The notes: generated by a model from the letters alone, not told the origin. A DNA stretch of 64,000 nucleotides from Candidatus Saccharimonadota bacterium (GCA_017480035.1 JAFVBJ010000003.1:1-64000), one strand, 5' to 3'; positions 54,001 to 63,663 are shown, counted from the stretch's first letter. Numbers and translations: made by a program.

Positions 54001-55673
54001 TATACCACCAACTCCAGCCTTAAAAACTCTTCCTTTGAGACTTCCCCCCTCGCGCTCTTATCCGCTGTAAACGCCAGCCTCTCCGCCACCTCCGGCCGCG
54101 ACAACAAAAGCAAAAGATACTCCGCCGGCATCTTCGACGCCCAAGTCTCCCGAATCTTAAACCTAAAATAGTTTTTCGGCACGCTCATCGCCCCATCGCC
54201 CGAATTCAAAACCACTGGCAACTTCAAATCCCGCCCAACATGCAGAAGACTCACCCCAAATTCCCCCGGCAAAATCTCCGAATCCGCCCGCGAGACTTCA
54301 GAAACAATCTCCGAAAGCGAAACCCCCGCGAGCTCAGACCAGTCAATCGAAAAATCGAGCATTCCCCGAAGCTTTCGAATTTCCATCTCCTTCTCCGCAA
54401 TCCGCCGCGAAATCTCGTCCGAAAAATCCAGTTCCTTCGGCCGAAGCCCTCCATTAAAACTCAAATAGTCGCTCGGCGCCAAACTCACATCCTCCCGCGA
54501 AAGCACATCTTGATAAGGCACGCTCGCCGGCCCAACCCCCTTAAATACCTCTCGCTCATCCAAAAAAGTAATAAACTCCCCAGCCGAATCCTTCAAAACC
54601 CACGCCGAAACAAACGTCTCCGTCCCCGGAAAACTATTTTTAAGATTAATAATTTCCGAAACCGCACGCTCCGAAACCAGCTTCCTTCTCTCCTCGCCAA
54701 ACTTCGAGTCCGAAAGCACCGTCCCCGGAAGAAGAACGACCGCCGTCCCGTTCTTTTTGAGCTTCGAAAGACAAACCTTCACCCACTCAAAATTCGCATT
54801 TTTAAACTTCCCCGTCCTCTGATTAAACGGCGGGTTACAAAACACAAAATCCGCCTTTAAATTCTTAAACTTATCGTCAAAAAGTGTATCCCCGACCTGA
54901 AAATCCGTCTTATATCCCCGCATCATCGCGTAAAGTTTCGCAAACTTCAAAGTATCCGGATTTATCTCCTGCCCGAAAATCTCCACCTTCCCGAGCTTTC
55001 CGGAATTCTTTTTTCGCTCCAAAAGCGGCATAAACATTCCACCCATCCCGACACACGGATCATAAATCTTCCCCGAAAAATTATCCGGCAGCTCAATAAT
55101 CGACTGAATCGACTCAACCGGCGTATAAAACTCGCCCCGGTTTTTCCCGCGCGACTCCTTCGCCGAAAATCTCTGAAGCAGCCCCATATAAACTAGCCCG
55201 AGCGTGTCCCTCGTCAAATCAATTTCAGAAACTTTTTCCTCGCCCGCCGAAAGGATCACTTTCTCAATTCCCTTGTCAATCTCGAGAATAATTTTCGCAA
55301 GATTCTCCGCGCTAACTCCAACGTTCGCAAAAAAATCATCCTTAAAAAACCCGACCAAATCCGGATTTTCTTCCATAATCACCCGAAACGCCCGGTCGAT
55401 TCGCGCCGGAAGGTTCTTAACTTCTTTCTTTGCGCACTCGACAAGATATCCCCATCTCGCATCCTCCGGAAGATAAATTTCCCCATTCACATTAAAGAAA
55501 ATTGGCAGAACTTCATCTTTATAATGTTTCATCTTCTCGATTTCCGCAACTCGCTCCGAAAAATACATGTCCGCCGAGCGCAAAAACACGAGCGGCAAAA
55601 TCACATGCTTATAATCCCGAACATCGACCGCACCTCGAAGCTTCTCAATAATCCTCCAAAGCCTCTGTTCCAT
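53979..55673 (-). CDS. Type I restriction-modification methylase-like protein (HsdM) with an HsdS-like tail
   Basis: The 564-residue product has the HsdM N-terminal helical domain (ILPLVFLRSADMYF), motif I (DPCVGMGGMF), motif IV NPPF (FVFCNPPFNQRTG) and GEFYTP. After ~440 the sequence changes to a short part (EMEIRKLRG; YLLLLLSRPEVAERL; VSKEEFLRLEL) like the end of an HsdS specificity subunit. No hsdR or full hsdS is adjacent, so an orphan methylase or truncated system is likely. Base composition matches the chromosome, unlike the AT-rich genes downstream. A TATAAT box lies six bases before ATG. Confidence 0.85.
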   Translation of the reverse strand: MEQRLWRIIEKLRGAVDVRDYKHVILPLVFLRSADMYFSERVAEIEKMKHYKDEVLPIFFNVNGEIYLPEDARWGYLVECAKKEVKNLPARIDRAFRVIMEENPDLVGFFKDDFFANVGVSAENLAKIILEIDKGIEKVILSAGEEKVSEIDLTRDTLGLVYMGLLQRFSAKESRGKNRGEFYTPVESIQSIIELPDNFSGKIYDPCVGMGGMFMPLLERKKNSGKLGKVEIFGQEINPDTLKFAKLYAMMRGYKTDFQVGDTLFDDKFKNLKADFVFCNPPFNQRTGKFKNANFEWVKVCLSKLKKNGTAVVLLPGTVLSDSKFGEERRKLVSERAVSEIINLKNSFPGTETFVSAWVLKDSAGEFITFLDEREVFKGVGPASVPYQDVLSREDVSLAPSDYLSFNGGLRPKELDFSDEISRRIAEKEMEIRKLRGMLDFSIDWSELAGVSLSEIVSEVSRADSEILPGEFGVSLLHVGRDLKLPVVLNSGDGAMSVPKNYFRFKIRETWASKMPAEYLLLLLSRPEVAERLAFTADKSARGEVSKEEFLRLELVVYAYACKG

Positions 55674-55687
55674 GATACAATTATATC
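55674..55687. promoter_or_regulatory. 14-bp divergent promoter serving hsdM-like and queH
   Basis: The whole intergenic sequence is GATACAATTATATC, nearly its own reverse complement. TACAAT on the plus strand lies six bases before the queH ATG. TATAAT on the minus strand lies six bases before the hsdM-like ATG. The -35 regions must lie inside the opposite genes. Confidence 0.7.
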
Positions 55688-56308
55688 ATGAAACTTCTTC
55701 TTCACACCTGTTGCGCCCCGTGTAGCGTCTACTGTATAAAAACTCTCCGCGCCGAAGGAATCGAACCGACGCTCTACTTTTATAACCCCAATATCCACCC
55801 TTACTCCGAATACATTCTCCGCCGCGACTGCCTAAAATCCTACGCCGAAAAAATAAACGCAAAACTCATCATCGAAGACGAATACGGCCTCGACAAATTC
55901 GTCTGTAACGTCAACGACGAAACTCTCCCAGACCTCACGAAACGTTGCGAAACCTATTGCTACCCTCTCCGTTTCCGAAAACTTTGCGAGTTTGCGAAAC
56001 AAAACGGCTACGATTCTGTTAGTACCACTCTTCTCTACTCCATCTACCAAAAACACGATTTTATCGCCAAAATTCTCGAAGAACTTGCAAAGGAATACGG
56101 TCTAACTTTCCTCTATCGCGACTTCCACGCAGGTTGGCGCGAAGGCCAAGACGAAGCTCGCGCCGCCGGCCTCTACATGCAAAAATATTGCGGTTGCGTC
56201 TATTCCGAAGAGGAATCAACTTTCGCCCGCCAAAACAAAAAGTTATTCAAAGAAAAAGGCCTAAAACCAACGAACGAAAACGCCCGCCGACTTCTCGAAA
56301 AAAGTTAA
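55688..56308 (+). CDS. queH: Epoxyqueuosine reductase QueH
   Basis: QueH makes queuosine in tRNA by reducing epoxyqueuosine. The 206-residue product has the DUF208 cysteine motifs HTCCAPCSVYC at the start, ETYCYPLR in the middle and YCGCVYSEEES near the C-terminus, which bind iron. Length is normal. No other queuosine gene is visible in the window, so salvage of a precursor is possible. Confidence 0.93.
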   Translation: MKLLLHTCCAPCSVYCIKTLRAEGIEPTLYFYNPNIHPYSEYILRRDCLKSYAEKINAKLIIEDEYGLDKFVCNVNDETLPDLTKRCETYCYPLRFRKLCEFAKQNGYDSVSTTLLYSIYQKHDFIAKILEELAKEYGLTFLYRDFHAGWREGQDEARAAGLYMQKYCGCVYSEEESTFARQNKKLFKEKGLKPTNENARRLLEKS

Positions 56309-58099
56309 TTATTTTTTCACCACTTTTCTTGTCACGTCGAACTTTTCCATATAAAGTCCGAGCATTAATCTCGTTTGCGAATAGAACGCCGCAAAACTCT
56401 GGTACACAATCGCCACAATCGGCATCAAAACCCATTGAATAACCATCACAATTTTCGGAATACGATGATATTTTTTCGGCTTCGGTGGAATCATCCGAAG
56501 CGAAACCACAATCGTCGCAAGAAGCCCCACCGCCGCGAACATCTGCACAATCGACACTGTATCCGGCAAATTATATGTCAAAAGGTCCCTCGAATCATAA
56601 TTCACCAGCCTCGGCACCCAACCACCAAACGCCACAATCGGGCTCATCGCCGCAAGCATCACATGCCCATCGAGCAGTCGCCAGAACTTCGCAAAAAGCC
56701 CAAAGAATCCCATCTTCCCCACTCGTTTTCTATCCCGCGAAAAAAGTCTTACGCCAACAAATGCCACATCACTCGCGCCATAGTCCCAACGTCGAAGCTG
56801 AATAAATTGCGCTTTCAAAGTCTTCCAGAAAGTCTCCTCAATCACCGCGTCCTGATAAATCGGCACATGCACCGGAATCACTTCATAATCACCGTGAAAA
56901 TGAAACAGCGAACGCCAATATTGATGCCCGTCTTCCACAATCGTGCGCTTGCTCCAATAATCCATATCTTGTAGTGCCTTGAGAGGTTGCGAATGTGATG
57001 CAAAATTTTTCAAAGTATGTGGACGCATCGTCGAAATAATGTTGAAAAACGAATTTGAAATCGCAATCACACGACACGGCGCCGTCGCATCCCAAATATT
57101 ATTCATAAAAAGCGACACTGGCTGATATGAAAGTTTTTGTCGATTCGGTCGCGTCACAAATTCATACGCCGTATAATCAAGATATTTCTCACTCATTCTA
57201 TTGTCCGCATCAAGCGAAGTTACAATCACATTTTCCGCCGGAATTTTCTTTTTCTCAACATATCTCGAAAGTTCCTCCGCCGCATAGCAAAGATTCGGCC
57301 CTTTCCCTTTTATCTCTCCCGGTATCCCGTCAGGATGTTTCACAATAATAAAATCTTTGAACACCCCCTCATATTCCTCTTTTAGTTTCTTCGCTGTCTT
57401 TTCAATCTCCGCTCCACCTCTTTCTTCATATCCGAGTACAAAAATTATTCGCTCCTTCGGAAAAGTCGAATTTTTCACCGCCTCAATCGACGGTCCAAGC
57501 GTTTCAATTCCCTCATTATACGCCACCATCACAATCGCATGATAAACTTTTTTCGGATTCAGAAACCTCGACTTCGCCGAGCCGTTATACTTCCCATCAT
57601 CAAGATAGTCATCATCCGCCGCCATCATTTTCAAATTCGCGATGTGATCTTCGATATGAAACGCATATTTCTCCAGCTCTTCCTCGTCTTTTTTATTGTG
57701 TTTCAATCTCGCCACATCGAGCAATTTCAAACGTTTTACTTCCGCTGCATAATGCCTCTCAAAACTATCGTGCGGCGTCTCAAGGTCAACCAACCTCTGC
57801 CGCCAATCGACTTTTTCTGCTCGTTTCACAATCCCATATCCTTGCACTGTGCGATACGCCACCCCGACCGCTTTTACCAATGTAATCGTAATGATGATAA
57901 GAAGATAAATTGATCCCCAAATCGGTGCCACAATCGAAAGAATAACGAGCAACGCAATCAGAAAATATGAGAAAAATCCCGGCAAAATCTCAAAAAATCG
58001 ATATTTTAGCGTACGTTTTCCCTGTGGAATCTCATTGTCCGCCCAATCACTTTTCGTGTGCGGCGCAAATCTCGGCTCTCGTTTTTTCAGTTTTCTCAT
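56309..58099 (-). CDS. Membrane glycosyltransferase family 2 protein
   Basis: The 596-residue product has two N-terminal membrane helices (~38-80) and a GT2 domain with VMVAYNEG, the DxD in TSLDADNRM, the acceptor ED in VEDGHQYWR and QLRRW. Four C-terminal helices follow. The D, DxD, ED, QxxRW set is that of processive polysaccharide synthases. The polymer is unknown; a cell-surface glycan is inferred. It is followed by no other glycan gene. Confidence 0.88.
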   Translation of the reverse strand: MRKLKKREPRFAPHTKSDWADNEIPQGKRTLKYRFFEILPGFFSYFLIALLVILSIVAPIWGSIYLLIIITITLVKAVGVAYRTVQGYGIVKRAEKVDWRQRLVDLETPHDSFERHYAAEVKRLKLLDVARLKHNKKDEEELEKYAFHIEDHIANLKMMAADDDYLDDGKYNGSAKSRFLNPKKVYHAIVMVAYNEGIETLGPSIEAVKNSTFPKERIIFVLGYEERGGAEIEKTAKKLKEEYEGVFKDFIIVKHPDGIPGEIKGKGPNLCYAAEELSRYVEKKKIPAENVIVTSLDADNRMSEKYLDYTAYEFVTRPNRQKLSYQPVSLFMNNIWDATAPCRVIAISNSFFNIISTMRPHTLKNFASHSQPLKALQDMDYWSKRTIVEDGHQYWRSLFHFHGDYEVIPVHVPIYQDAVIEETFWKTLKAQFIQLRRWDYGASDVAFVGVRLFSRDRKRVGKMGFFGLFAKFWRLLDGHVMLAAMSPIVAFGGWVPRLVNYDSRDLLTYNLPDTVSIVQMFAAVGLLATIVVSLRMIPPKPKKYHRIPKIVMVIQWVLMPIVAIVYQSFAAFYSQTRLMLGLYMEKFDVTRKVVKK

Positions 58100-58105
58100 C
58101 CGAGT

Positions 58106-58510
58106 TTAACCTTCTCCAAGCAATCTCCCCAGCACCACAAACGTCGCAAGTGTCAAAGATATCGAAAAAATAATGAAATATCCCGCCACCCCGGCGCCTT
58201 TTTTCTCAAAAATTTTAATCGCAAGTAAATTATGTAAAATCCCGAACACCACCGCAAGCAACGGAAACGCGAATCTCTCCGTCCAAACATCATCATGATA
58301 CCCTCCAGAATTCGCCATCGAAGACCAATCTCCGCCTTGATATCGTCCAATATCTCCGTACGAAGTTTTCACCACCGAAGCGCTCGACCCGATATTTACT
58401 ATCGAAAAAATAAACAGCGCAATCGAAGCGACTAAAAGCGTCGCCTGCGCAACAAGCAGCCATTTATGGCTTTCAAAAATCTTCCGAAAATTTTCAGCAA
58501 TTGCCTTCAT
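58106..58510 (-). CDS. Small membrane protein upstream of the glycosyltransferase
   Basis: The 134-residue product has three membrane helices (~20-40, ~80-97, ~105-127) and an outer loop rich in Gly/Tyr/Asp between the first two. It ends six bases before the glycosyltransferase start, so they are co-transcribed. A TATAAT box lies ten bases before ATG. No family recognised. Confidence 0.65.
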   Translation of the reverse strand: MKAIAENFRKIFESHKWLLVAQATLLVASIALFIFSIVNIGSSASVVKTSYGDIGRYQGGDWSSMANSGGYHDDVWTERFAFPLLAVVFGILHNLLAIKIFEKKGAGVAGYFIIFSISLTLATFVVLGRLLGEG

Positions 58511-58536
58511 ATTCTATCTTATTATACCATAATCGG

Positions 58537-60987
58537 TTATAATTCGCCCCAATTCTTCCCGCGCGTCACTTCCACTGCCAATTTCACCGGAATTTCCGGC
58601 GCCACATTTTCCATCGTATTTTGCAAAATCTCCGCCACTTCATCCACTTTTTCTTCGTCACACTCCACAATAATCGAATCATGAATCTGCAAAATCATCT
58701 CCGCCCCCTCCGGCAAGAGTTCATCGACTTTTATCATCGCCTTCTTCATCAAATCCGCTTCCGTTCCCTGAATCGGCATGTTTTGCGCCGCCCGTTCCGC
58801 CGCCATTCGCACCACAAAATTCGTCGATTTCACATCCGGCGTCGGTCGTCTTCGCCCAAAATACGTCTCGACATAACCTTTCGTTTTCGCTTGTTCGAGC
58901 ACCGTATCAAGATATTTTTTAATCGGACTTCTAACTCTAAAATAATCGTCGATAAATTCTTTCGCTTCATAAAATCCCATTCCCGCCGCATCCGCTAATC
59001 CTTTCGGACTCATTCCATACATCACACCAAAATTAATTACTTTCGCCGCGCGACGTTGTTCTTTCGAAACTTCTTCCATCGGCACTCCAAACACTTCACT
59101 CGCCGTTTTCGTATGAATATCCACCCCCGAATTAAAGTTATTAATCAACTTCTCGTCATTCGCCAAAAACGCTGCCAAACGCAGCTCAAACTGTGCGTAA
59201 TCCGCAGAAACAAACATTTTCCCATCTCGCGCCACAAATCCTTTACGAATTTCTTTCCCCACTTCGCTTCGAACCGGAATATTTTGTAAATTCGGACTAA
59301 GGCTCGAGAGTCTTCCTGTCGCCGTCACATCCTGCGTAAACGTCGTGTGAATCGCATCGTCCGCATCCGCCAAACCCGGCAATGGCAAAATATACGTCGA
59401 CAAAAGTTTCGCACTTTCACGATATTCTTTTATCACCGGAATAATTTCGTGACTATCCTCAAGTTTATCCAATTCTTTCGCGCCCGTCGAATACCCGCGC
59501 GAAGTTTTTTTAATTCCCTTCGTCGGCAAGCTCAATTTATTAAACAAAACATCCGAAAGTTGAATCGGCGAATTCACATTAAATTTCGTTCCCGCAATCT
59601 CAAAAATCTTTTTCTCGATTGTCGCAACTTTTTTCTCAAATTCCGTTTTCATTTTTTCAAAATGTTTTCGGTCAATTTTCACGCCGCGCTTTTCCATTTT
59701 ATAAAGCACCGGAATCATCGGTAAATCCATCGAAAGATAAACTTCTTCGAGTTTCCCACTCTCTGAAAATTTCGCTTTTTGTTCGCAATATTCTTTCTGA
59801 AAATCCGTCTCAAACTCAAATCCGAGTTGCGTCGAATCCGTCTTTCTGCGTAGTGGGTCGAGCAAAAAATCTGCTTGATTAAGGTCCCAATATTTCCCTT
59901 TCGCTCCAAAAATCTTCTCCGCAAATTTCTCGTCCATGTGCATTTTTGTTTTAATATCTTTTTCGATTATCAAATCTTTCGGCACACTAATTTCATTCCT
60001 CTTTTTCTCGACATTTTTCTTTTTCGTCACATCATTCATCAGAGCTTTCACCCGCTCAACCACATCGTCATGTTCTTTTTCTTTCGCGTTCGGGTCAAGT
60101 TTATCAAGTTCCGCATTATATTTTCGTACCAACGAGAAAAATTCCAAATTTTTGAGCGCTTCAACAATCTTCATTTTATCAATTTTAAGCTCCGGCACAT
60201 CAGAAAGCAAAACCGGCGCATCAAACATAATCTGCGCTAATTTTTTCGACATCAACGCCGACTCTTTCCCCTCAATCAACTTCTTCTGCGTCGCACCTTT
60301 TATCTCATCGATGTGTTCATAAATTCCTTCGAGCGTACCATATTCCGCGAGCAATTTCACCGCCCCCTTTTCACCAATCCCCGGCACACCCGGGATATTA
60401 TCCGAATTATCCCCTTTTATCGCTTTCAAATCCAAGAATTGCGATTTTAAAATTCCATATTTTTCTTCCACTGCCGGCACATCAAGTTCTTCTAGCTCCG
60501 AAAAACCTTTGAGAAGTCGATACATTTTCGTATTCTCGTCTACAACTTGAAGCATATCAAGATCAGACGAAACAATATATGTTTCCCACTCGCAAACTCC
60601 ATTCTCGCCTAGCTCTTCATCCGCCTGACGCGCAAGAGTTCCGATAATGTCATCTGCTTCGTAATTATCGCATTCAAGAAATCCCCATCCTAACGCAGAA
60701 ATCAAATCTTTTAACAGCGGAATCTGCGCAAAAAAATCTTCTGGCGGTTTCACACGCCCAGCTTTATATTCCGAATAAATCGCTAGTCTTTTTGCGGTCG
60801 AAGTTCCTGCTTTATCCCAAGCCACCACCACTTTTGTCGGGTTTAATTTTCGCACAATTTCCATCGCAATTGTCGCAAACCCGTACACTCCTGAGGTTGG
60901 TGTTCCATCCGAACGGGAAAGATTTCCCATCGCGTAGTATCCGCGATAAAATACGCTTTTCCCATCGATAATCACCAACCTTTTCAT
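58537..60987 (-). CDS. polA: DNA polymerase I, apparently without proofreading exonuclease
   Basis: PolA fills gaps in repair and removes primers. The 816-residue product has the 5'-3' exonuclease domain (~1-290: IDGKSVFYRGYYAM, GDNSDNIPGVPGIGEKGA). The polymerase domain (~400-816) has motif A DYAQFELRLAA, motif B RRAAKVINFGVMYGM and motif C IHDSIIVE. The middle part is short, without the three exonuclease motifs of E. coli PolI (928), so it is Taq-like. A GGAGGTG Shine-Dalgarno precedes ATG. Confidence 0.95.
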   Translation of the reverse strand: MKRLVIIDGKSVFYRGYYAMGNLSRSDGTPTSGVYGFATIAMEIVRKLNPTKVVVAWDKAGTSTAKRLAIYSEYKAGRVKPPEDFFAQIPLLKDLISALGWGFLECDNYEADDIIGTLARQADEELGENGVCEWETYIVSSDLDMLQVVDENTKMYRLLKGFSELEELDVPAVEEKYGILKSQFLDLKAIKGDNSDNIPGVPGIGEKGAVKLLAEYGTLEGIYEHIDEIKGATQKKLIEGKESALMSKKLAQIMFDAPVLLSDVPELKIDKMKIVEALKNLEFFSLVRKYNAELDKLDPNAKEKEHDDVVERVKALMNDVTKKKNVEKKRNEISVPKDLIIEKDIKTKMHMDEKFAEKIFGAKGKYWDLNQADFLLDPLRRKTDSTQLGFEFETDFQKEYCEQKAKFSESGKLEEVYLSMDLPMIPVLYKMEKRGVKIDRKHFEKMKTEFEKKVATIEKKIFEIAGTKFNVNSPIQLSDVLFNKLSLPTKGIKKTSRGYSTGAKELDKLEDSHEIIPVIKEYRESAKLLSTYILPLPGLADADDAIHTTFTQDVTATGRLSSLSPNLQNIPVRSEVGKEIRKGFVARDGKMFVSADYAQFELRLAAFLANDEKLINNFNSGVDIHTKTASEVFGVPMEEVSKEQRRAAKVINFGVMYGMSPKGLADAAGMGFYEAKEFIDDYFRVRSPIKKYLDTVLEQAKTKGYVETYFGRRRPTPDVKSTNFVVRMAAERAAQNMPIQGTEADLMKKAMIKVDELLPEGAEMILQIHDSIIVECDEEKVDEVAEILQNTMENVAPEIPVKLAVEVTRGKNWGEL

Positions 60988-61002
60988 CGCACCTCCAAAA
61001 AA

Positions 61003-61590
61003 CTAAAAATCAATTTTCTTCAAAACTTCGTCAACTCTCGTTTCTAACTCATCGACACTCGAATTATTCAAAATATAATAATCCGCCATCGCAATCGGTC
61101 CGCCTTTTTCGAGGTTTTCAATTTCGCTTCTATCGCGTTCTTGAATTTCTTCCGTATTAAACGGTCTTTCTGGACGATTTCCGACTCTCTTGTGACGAAT
61201 CGCTTTATCCACTACAACAGCAAGCACCGACATTTGTCCCGGAAATTCTTTTTTCAAAATTTTATATTCAGTCCAAGTATAAAGTCCGTCGAGCACTACG
61301 CGTTTTTGTCCAGCTAAGATCAGTCCTTTTGCTTCTTCAATTACTTGTCGAACAACCCAGTCTTTCCCCTCTGTCTCACGAATCATCTCGCGAAAATGTT
61401 TTTCACTTTCGCCATCCGCCGTACGCTCAATTCCGCGTTTTTCCATTTCTTTGTAAATCATTCCTCCGAAATAAACTTTCGGGAAACCTAAATTTGTCAG
61501 ATGATCAACCACGACCGACTTTCCGGAACCAGACATCCCGACAATCGCCAAAATCTTCACATCTTTATCTTTAAACTCTTTTTCTTCCAT
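61003..61590 (-). CDS. P-loop kinase related to dephospho-CoA kinase
   Basis: The 195-residue product has Walker A GMSGSGKSVVV, a VLDGLYTWTEYKIL segment, an RHKRVGNRPERPFNT lid-like region and ADYYILNNSS near the end, as in CoaE and related nucleotide kinases. The true substrate cannot be set. It lies 15 bases upstream of polA. A TATAAT box (61597-61602, minus) is six bases before ATG, so it is leaderless and may drive polA too. Confidence 0.75.
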   Translation of the reverse strand: MEEKEFKDKDVKILAIVGMSGSGKSVVVDHLTNLGFPKVYFGGMIYKEMEKRGIERTADGESEKHFREMIRETEGKDWVVRQVIEEAKGLILAGQKRVVLDGLYTWTEYKILKKEFPGQMSVLAVVVDKAIRHKRVGNRPERPFNTEEIQERDRSEIENLEKGGPIAMADYYILNNSSVDELETRVDEVLKKIDF

Positions 61591-61615
61591 GTTCTTATTA
61601 TATCATGTTCGGCTC

Positions 61616-62020
61616 TCAAAAATGCCGATACTGTCGCCGGACTTTCATTCTACTCTCGCCCACCAACTTCCTCACTCTATTAATTTCCGCTATATCCATA
61701 ATTTGAATATATGAGAAGCTCCTTCTATCACTATATCTGAGTGGTCGCGACAACATATACAAAAATCTATTATCAACTAGCATATATGCATTTCGAAAAA
61801 GTTGCGTTTCGATAAAATTAAATCCCGCTTTGAAACATTTTCTCCGCCTCACATTTCGCTCTTTCACCATCAATCGATTATTCGAACAAACCAAAACCGA
61901 CACACTTTCGCCTTTCTGCTCCAAAAACGTAATTGTCGTCTCATCTACAAAAGGATCAACCAATACGATTGACTCCTTCGCTCTTTTTATTTTACTTTTG
62001 ATGTCACACATAAAGTGCAC
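61616..62020 (-). pseudogene. Remnant of a RhuM/Bro-type protein (C-terminal PLD-like part)
   Basis: The 134-codon frame starts within a domain like the C-terminal part of virulence RhuM-type or ORF6N-type proteins (IKRAKESIVLVDPFVDETTI, then AYMLVDNRFLYML). The N-terminal DNA-binding portion is missing. A terminator-like hairpin lies just upstream, and no ribosome binding site stands out. It is probably a decayed mobile gene; a shortened active gene cannot be excluded. Confidence 0.45.
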
Positions 62021-62032
62021 AAAATGATAAAA

Positions 62033-62051
62033 AGCAGAGCTCAGCCCTGCT
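62033..62051 (-). terminator. Terminator after the beta-helix surface protein
   Basis: On the minus strand AGCAGGGCT-G-AGCTCTGCT is followed by TTTTATC. Confidence 0.55.
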
Positions 62052-62103
62052 ATTCTTGTATTACTAAGGGCTATTTTATCTCGTTTTCTCTATTTTTGCA
62101 ATC

Positions 62104-63663
62104 TTAAGCTTTTTCCCAAGGTTTCTTCATATTGTTTTGGACTTTTTCCAGTGCTTTTTTCTCGATGTGTTCTTGTTTATCGTGTTTATTTTTCACGATA
62201 ATCGAAATTGTCACAATCAGCGCAACCACGAATGCAAACGAAAACGCTCCGAGAAGCAAATACAAGTTGTCTTTATTTGCCTCTTCTTCCTCCTCGACTG
62301 GCTCAGTCGATTCAGTCGCAAAATCATAATCCCATGTTTCCGGAATTTCTTGATTTATCGAAACTTCCTCGCCCGCCACATAAAGTTTATGTCCGTTCGC
62401 AAAGATATTTGAATTGTCCGCTACTTCGTTCGAAAGTTCCGAGATATAACTATCTCCAGTCAAAATTATCCTCGAGCTGCTATCAAGCGTAATTTTCACA
62501 TTTTTTGCTGTATTCTCGGCGTTTATCGCACCTTTATATGACGTACGGTTCTTAAACGACGCGTCGAGCGTTGAAATCTTATCAATCACAATATCGCCCT
62601 CAAGCGGTTCATATTCCGAAGTCAAAGTGACATCACCGCCGTTTTTGCCATCACTTCCCCATTTTCCGCTCGTCGCTTTCAGAAAAACTCCGTCCTCATC
62701 ATTATTTTTAATCTGGTTTTTCGAAAGCGAAATATTTGCCGTCGTGTTCGTGATGAAGAAAATTTCTCCATGTTCATTCGTCACTTTTGAATTTTTCATC
62801 GTGAACGTTCCAGTTCCTTCGCTCGCATCACCCGACATCGACTGATAAATAAAGAATGCTTTATAAGTTTCTGAATTACTATTCAACTTCGTATTATTCA
62901 CAACCACTTCAACATTATCAAGCGAAATTGAGTTCTTCCCCTCAATCACTGCGCCTTCCGAAACAGTCGCTTCGAGTTTCGCTCCGCCCGAAACAATCAC
63001 ATCCGCTGTCGAATAAATCACTGGCGAACCAACTCCATTTGATTTATACGAACCACCAGACACATTCATCGTTCCTCCACCTCTGTCCGAGCGAATCGGC
63101 GCCGAGGAATTTCCGTCCGTCTCGACTTCAAGATTCGTCACGTTAACTGTCCCACCGCCAGTCACCATAATACCGCCAGAATTATTCTCCGTCGTCTTAA
63201 TCGTCGAATCCGAAATGTCAATCGTCGAATCGCCATACGCAAACACTGCATTCGCATGTTTCGCTGCCGTTGTCACTTTTGAGTTAGAAATTTTTATCTT
63301 CGACGTCCCAATCGACAATACTGCCGCGTTCGTTCCGTAGAAATCCGAGCTGTCGCCATTATCTTCATCTCCGGTTTTCGAAATCGTCACATTCGAAAAA
63401 TTAATCGTTCCATCGCGCGCCAAAATCGTATTCTTCCCGCCTGCATCAGTCGTATATTCGTCCCCACTCTTTGAAACACTCTCACTAAACTCATACTGCC
63501 CAGAGTATGTGATGTCTTTCGAGCTCGTTCCGCCGCCTTGTGAACTACCAGACGGTTTTGCCGGCGGTGTTGCATAAACCAAATTTGCCGTCGTAAGTCC
63601 AGCCGTCACCGAAAATAGCAACGCACTTATAATAATCATTTTACGAACATTTCTACTTTTCAT
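62104..63663 (-). CDS. Secreted beta-helix surface protein with C-terminal membrane anchor
   Basis: The 519-residue product has a signal peptide (MIIISALLFSVTAGLTTANLV, cut near AT). A Gly/Ser linker is followed by ~380 residues of repeated short strands rich in Asn/Ser/Thr/Gly (NVTISKTGD, KIKISNSKVTT, TIDISDSTIKT), like a pectate-lyase-type beta-helix. An acidic linker, one membrane helix (~465-488) and a basic tail complete it. A role as adhesin is inferred. An AGAGAGGG Shine-Dalgarno precedes ATG. Confidence 0.8.
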   Translation of the reverse strand: MKSRNVRKMIIISALLFSVTAGLTTANLVYATPPAKPSGSSQGGGTSSKDITYSGQYEFSESVSKSGDEYTTDAGGKNTILARDGTINFSNVTISKTGDEDNGDSSDFYGTNAAVLSIGTSKIKISNSKVTTAAKHANAVFAYGDSTIDISDSTIKTTENNSGGIMVTGGGTVNVTNLEVETDGNSSAPIRSDRGGGTMNVSGGSYKSNGVGSPVIYSTADVIVSGGAKLEATVSEGAVIEGKNSISLDNVEVVVNNTKLNSNSETYKAFFIYQSMSGDASEGTGTFTMKNSKVTNEHGEIFFITNTTANISLSKNQIKNNDEDGVFLKATSGKWGSDGKNGGDVTLTSEYEPLEGDIVIDKISTLDASFKNRTSYKGAINAENTAKNVKITLDSSSRIILTGDSYISELSNEVADNSNIFANGHKLYVAGEEVSINQEIPETWDYDFATESTEPVEEEEEANKDNLYLLLGAFSFAFVVALIVTISIIVKNKHDKQEHIEKKALEKVQNNMKKPWEKA

